The notes below the pieces were generated by a model, which was given only the letters and a program-made list of their open reading frames with translations, ran no database searches and had not been told where the DNA came from. The position numbers were made by a program, and so were the translations under genes. Of a DNA stretch of 17,294 nucleotides, positions 15,164-17,294 are shown piece by piece. The DNA is from DATATV01 sp035551355 (GTDB lineage: Bacteria; Actinomycetota; Actinomycetes; Mycobacteriales; Pseudonocardiaceae): positions 1 to 17,294 of the forward strand of contig DASZNF010000117.1 of the NCBI GenBank assembly GCA_035551355.1, in the 5' to 3' direction. Within the stretch, counting starts at the first letter, position 1; each line of letters opens with the position of its first letter.

Positions 15164-15940
15164 ATGGATGCCATCCAGCAGGTGGCCAATAACCCGGACA
15201 CACCGCCGGTTCTGCAGGACAACGACAACTACCTCACGACCGGGACCGTCGATGGGGTGACCCTTGATGTCGCGGTGCGTCCGAATGGCACGGTCGCGAC
15301 CGGTTATCCGACCGCTGGCGCGGGGGTGTGCGTCAACGATGAGAACGGCGACCCACAACCACTGCCCAACCAGAATGGCGACGTCGAACAGGCCGAACAG
15401 CAAGCCCAGAACGAGTCGGAAGATCAGGTCGGCACCCACGCCGAGACGCAGGTCCAGCAGGCCCAGGCCCAAGCACAGGCGGAAGCCGAGGCCGAGGCGC
15501 AAGCTGAGGCGGAGGCCGAAGCGGAGGCGATGGCGGAAGCGGAGATCCTGGGGATGATGGGTGAGATGAACGAACAACCTCAGCGCGATGCACGAGGCAA
15601 GCTGATCCTGAGTCCCGAGATGCGAGCCCGCATGCTCGCCCAGGCGCGGCAGCTGTCGGCCGACTGCCGGGCGCTGTTGGATCAGCTGGGTGACCGATTG
15701 CCGGCCGACGTTCTCGCGCAGCTGGAGAAGTTCAGCTTCGTCGGGGAGTGGGAGCTGCTGATCGATGAACTCGCCGCGACGTTGATGAAGCGCCGTATCC
15801 CGGTCACTGTGGTGGAGCGCGACCTGCTCCGGCTCATCCTGTACTCATTCGGGCCGGTGACCACTGCAGGCAATAGCTACATCGCTGACCGGGACAACGT
15901 GATGACGGCACTCGAGGTGACTGATGCCGATCCTGAGTGA
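15164..15940 (+). CDS. EndoU toxin C-terminal half fused to a MafI-like immunity domain
   Basis: A 258-residue frame, open upstream from at least 15134. Residues 1-57 complete the EndoU fold (IQQVANNPDTPPVLQDNDNY, then VTLDVAVRPNGTVATGYPT), including the conserved T-x-Y motif (Thr46, Tyr48). Residues 58-97 are acidic and Gln-rich, and 98-127 are an Ala/Glu/Gln repeat. Residues 150-235 (LSADCRALLDQLGDRLP, then FVGEWELLIDELAATL and RIPVTVVERDLLRLIL) resemble MafI-family immunity proteins, which in Neisseria neutralise EndoU-bearing MafB toxins. Toxin and immunity normally come from separate genes, so this fusion is unusual. An internal ATG at 15554 with GGAG nearby could give a free 128-residue immunity protein. 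The MafI match is by motif reading only. The ATG at 15164 itself lacks a good ribosome binding site. Confidence 0.6.
   Translation: MDAIQQVANNPDTPPVLQDNDNYLTTGTVDGVTLDVAVRPNGTVATGYPTAGAGVCVNDENGDPQPLPNQNGDVEQAEQQAQNESEDQVGTHAETQVQQAQAQAQAEAEAEAQAEAEAEAEAMAEAEILGMMGEMNEQPQRDARGKLILSPEMRARMLAQARQLSADCRALLDQLGDRLPADVLAQLEKFSFVGEWELLIDELAATLMKRRIPVTVVERDLLRLILYSFGPVTTAGNSYIADRDNVMTALEVTDADPE
15455..15544 (+). repeat. Ala/Glu/Gln dipeptide-repeat linker
   Basis: Thirty codons alternate Ala with Gln or Glu: first QA repeats, then EA repeats. Codons are varied (gcc, gcg, gca, gct; gag, gaa, cag, caa), so this is selected or old protein sequence rather than recent DNA slippage. It would form a long charged helix between the nuclease and the immunity-like domain. 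Confidence 0.8.
15541..15556 (+). promoter_or_regulatory. Possible internal ribosome binding site and start for the immunity-like domain
   Basis: GGAGAT at 15541-15546 stands seven bases before an in-frame ATG at 15554 (residue 131 of the fusion). Initiation here would release the immunity-like part without the nuclease and linker. GGAG also encodes part of the repeat, so chance is possible. Confidence 0.3.
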
Positions 15941-16255
15941 GATTTGCGGCGGGAGGCATTGACGGGTCGCAGTACCTGCCGGGTTTGGGCCGTCCGTCTT
16001 ACGTCAGTCTCACGGACTGGTGGGACGGGGACGGAATCAAGGCTCTGACCTGGACTGGGGTGAGACCGCGACCAGCGGGGATGGGCTGGCTGGACTCACC
16101 TGGACACTTGATCGTCGCCTGGTGGCACGCCAGCGCCGGAGAGGGGGGTCCGTCCGTGAGTGGGCATCCAGGCGGCCACGGCCGTCGGTGCCGTGCACCA
16201 GGCCCTGACATGGTGGAGAAAATCTAGGGCGGCCGGGGTAGACATTCGGCGACGG

Positions 16256-16480
16256 GTGTGTGTAATGTTCTGGTCGTACCGAGAGAGACAACGTCAAGCG
16301 GGCGCGGGAGATGACGTAACTACCCGCGAGGTGAGACACACGGTCACCCGGCACGGAGCCATGCGAGAGACCGGTTCCGGGTGGTGACCGGGCAGGACCC
16401 GGGATCGCGTAGTGAGGTTGTCAACGGAAGTGGCGGTCCCGGCGAGGTGGTGTATGACGCGGGCTGAGATCGCGAGCCCG
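16256..16480 (+). ncRNA. Hairpin-rich segment, possible structured RNA or group II intron remnant
   Basis: Complementary pairs seen by eye: GTGTGT (16256-16261) with ACACAC (16336-16341); ACGTCA (16291-16296) with TGACGT (16312-16317), or alternatively CGCGGG (16303-16308) with CCCGCG (16323-16328); GGTCACC (16342-16348) with GGTGACC (16383-16389), enclosing GGAGCC (16355-16360) with GGTTCC (16373-16378); CGGGCT (16460-16465) with AGCCCG (16475-16480). The GTGTG start and the GAGCC/GGTTC helix recall group II intron 5' ends and domain V. However, no full domain V/VI and no reverse transcriptase are present, so the intron idea is weak. The folding itself is better supported than any name for it. 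Confidence 0.3.
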
Positions 16481-16791
16481 TGGAGTCGGCAGTGATGAAG
16501 GCGGTCAGGTGTGTCGGAGCCGATCAGTAGCGGGGTTTCGGCGCACCCTGGCCTGGGGCGTCAGCGGTTGCGGGATCGAGGTGGACGACGGGTCCTGGAC
16601 GGTGACGCTGGTAGCGGTATCAGGTAAGGAAACACCAGAAAGAAGGGAGAGGGCGCATCATTGGATCGCCCGCCGTGGCTGTGGTTCGCCGGGCGGGTAC
16701 CGCGGGCCCATCGGATTGGTAGGTGGTTCTCGGTTACTGATACGCGATCCCCGCACGGTCGGTTTCTCGACCGGACAACGCGGGTACGGAA

Positions 16792-16811
16792 AGCCGACCT
16801 CACGGTCGGCT
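16792..16811 (+). other. Perfect 8-bp hairpin
   Basis: AGCCGACC-TCAC-GGTCGGCT. A further stem (GGTCG-gtttct-CGACC at 16757-16772, flanked by CCCGC and GCGGG) lies just upstream. Both belong to the structured stretch before the terminator-like hairpin at 16834. Confidence 0.5.
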
Positions 16812-16833
16812 GGCAATGATGAAACCCAAACCC

Positions 16834-16872
16834 AGGGCCCCTGGGTGCCGTCTGTCGGCACCCAGGGGCCCT
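16834..16872. terminator. Perfect 17-bp hairpin, likely transcription terminator
   Basis: AGGGCCCCTGGGTGCCG, a five-base loop TCTGT, then the exact reverse complement CGGCACCCAGGGGCCCT. There is no T-run on the plus side; actinobacterial terminators often lack one. It ends eight bases before the ribosome binding site of the MerR-type gene, so it either ends the upstream transcript or forms a structured leader of that gene. Confidence 0.7.
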
Positions 16873-16889
16873 TGTGATGCGGAGGTCGA

Positions 16890-17222
16890 ATGATCCCTGG
16901 CCAACCCGATGCGACCGCGCCGGGCGCGGGCGACAAGTTCGATGATGAGCACTATCCCGCTTACACCATGGGCCGGGCCGCGGACATGCTGGGCACCACC
17001 CAGGGATTCCTGCGCAGCCTGGGTGAGAACGGGTTGATCCAGCCGCAGCGTTCCGCTGGTGGGCACCGCCGGTACTCCCGTGATCAACTGCGCGTGGCCG
17101 CGCGCGTGCGGGAACTGGTCAATCAGGGCACCCCGATCGACGCGGCGTGTCGGATCATCACTCTCGAAGACCAACTCCACGAGGCCCAGCAACACAACGC
17201 CGAGCTGCATTCCTCCGACTGA
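16890..17222 (+). CDS. Small MerR-family transcriptional regulator
   Basis: A 110-residue protein with a MerR-type winged helix at about 24-82: YTMGRAADMLGTTQGFLRSL, then the wing RSAGGHRRYSRDQL (54-67) and RVRELVNQGTPIDAACRII. The last 20 residues (LEDQLHEAQQHNAELHSSD) are a short coiled-coil for dimerisation. There is no separate effector domain or conserved Cys set, so no metal or redox sensing is suggested. Compact proteins of this type are common in actinobacteria and mostly uncharacterised. GGAGG at 16881-16885 gives a clear start. The gene is bracketed by two strong hairpins, 16834-16872 and 17231-17255, so it may be transcribed on its own. Confidence 0.9.
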   Translation: MIPGQPDATAPGAGDKFDDEHYPAYTMGRAADMLGTTQGFLRSLGENGLIQPQRSAGGHRRYSRDQLRVAARVRELVNQGTPIDAACRIITLEDQLHEAQQHNAELHSSD

Positions 17223-17230
17223 ACCCGCGC

Positions 17231-17255
17231 GGTGTGCCGCCACCCGCGGCACACC
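17231..17255. terminator. Perfect 10-bp hairpin after the MerR-type gene
   Basis: GGTGTGCCGC, loop CACCC, then GCGGCACACC, starting eight bases after the stop codon. There is no T-run, but position and strength fit an actinobacterial terminator. Confidence 0.7.
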
Positions 17256-17278
17256 GGGCACCGGGCGGAGGTTGATCA

Positions 17279-17294
17279 ATGGCCAGAGCCTGGC
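17279..17294 (+). CDS. Start of a further gene (first five codons only)
   Basis: An ATG at 17279 follows a good ribosome binding site (GGAGG at 17267-17271, seven bases away) and reads MARAW to the window edge. The site is convincing as a start, but nothing can be said of the product. Confidence 0.45.

Larger units (their letters stand above)
15941..16833. other. Long non-coding stretch without recognisable genes
   Basis: About 890 bases with no reading frame that has actinobacterial codon usage or a known motif. The plus-strand frames at 16160-16387 and 16509-16877 are Arg/Gly-rich with poor third-position GC and no ribosome binding site. The first 300 bases show nothing clear. From 16256 onward the sequence is dense in inverted repeats (next entries). 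It may hold a structured RNA, a degraded retroelement or the scar of a lost gene. Confidence 0.5.

Noticed and set aside
16160..16387. 75-codon plus-strand frame
   Set aside because: Only its first 20 codons look protein-like. The rest is Arg-rich and overlaps the hairpin-dense region.
16509..16877. 122-codon plus-strand frame
   Set aside because: No ribosome binding site, low third-position GC, no recognisable motif, and it runs through the perfect 17-bp hairpin.
1..17294. CRISPR arrays, tRNA or rRNA genes
   Set aside because: No regularly spaced direct repeats and no tRNA- or rRNA-like conserved sequences were seen on either strand.

Overview
The base composition (very high GC, GC-rich third codon positions), the GTG starts, the GGAGG-type ribosome binding sites and the protein families all point to a high-GC actinobacterium. 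A Pseudonocardiaceae- or Streptomyces-like soil organism is the best guess, but the genus cannot be fixed from this window.

Left flank (1-2750). The window opens inside the 3' end of a GH27 alpha-galactosidase gene. A decayed stretch follows: a small membrane-protein remnant, a response-regulator gene cut off just after its phospho-acceptor Asp, a degenerate IS5-like insertion sequence (1373-2157) whose 18-bp terminal inverted repeats are still visible, and a frameshifted membrane-protein gene on the minus strand. The insertion sequence supplies the premature stop of the response regulator, and its transposase is itself deleted and frameshifted.

Central operon (2951-14621). One tightly packed plus-strand catabolic operon holds a DeoR-type repressor, a FucA-like class II aldolase, a ribose/xylose-type ABC importer (lipoprotein, double ATPase, permease), a D-2-hydroxyacid dehydrogenase-like protein, an FGGY kinase, a zinc-dependent alcohol dehydrogenase, a second divergent FGGY kinase, a metallo-beta-lactamase-fold lactonase-like hydrolase and an FmdB-type zinc-ribbon protein. 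From the importer ATPase to the hydrolase most genes overlap by 4-13 bases or are only a few bases apart. The set fits uptake of a sugar or polyol, oxidation, phosphorylation and retro-aldol cleavage. No sugar isomerase is present and the substrate is unknown. The dehydrogenase has Ser where the family has its catalytic Arg.

Right flank (14700-17294). An EndoU-type RNase toxin gene is split by one frameshift. Its second half continues in the same frame through an Ala/Glu/Gln repeat into a MafI-like immunity domain, giving an apparent toxin-immunity fusion with a plausible internal start for free immunity protein. A gene-free stretch of about 950 bases rich in hairpins follows, possibly a structured RNA or a remnant of a retroelement. 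It ends in a perfect 17-bp hairpin. The window closes with a small MerR-type regulator, another strong hairpin and the first codons of a further gene.
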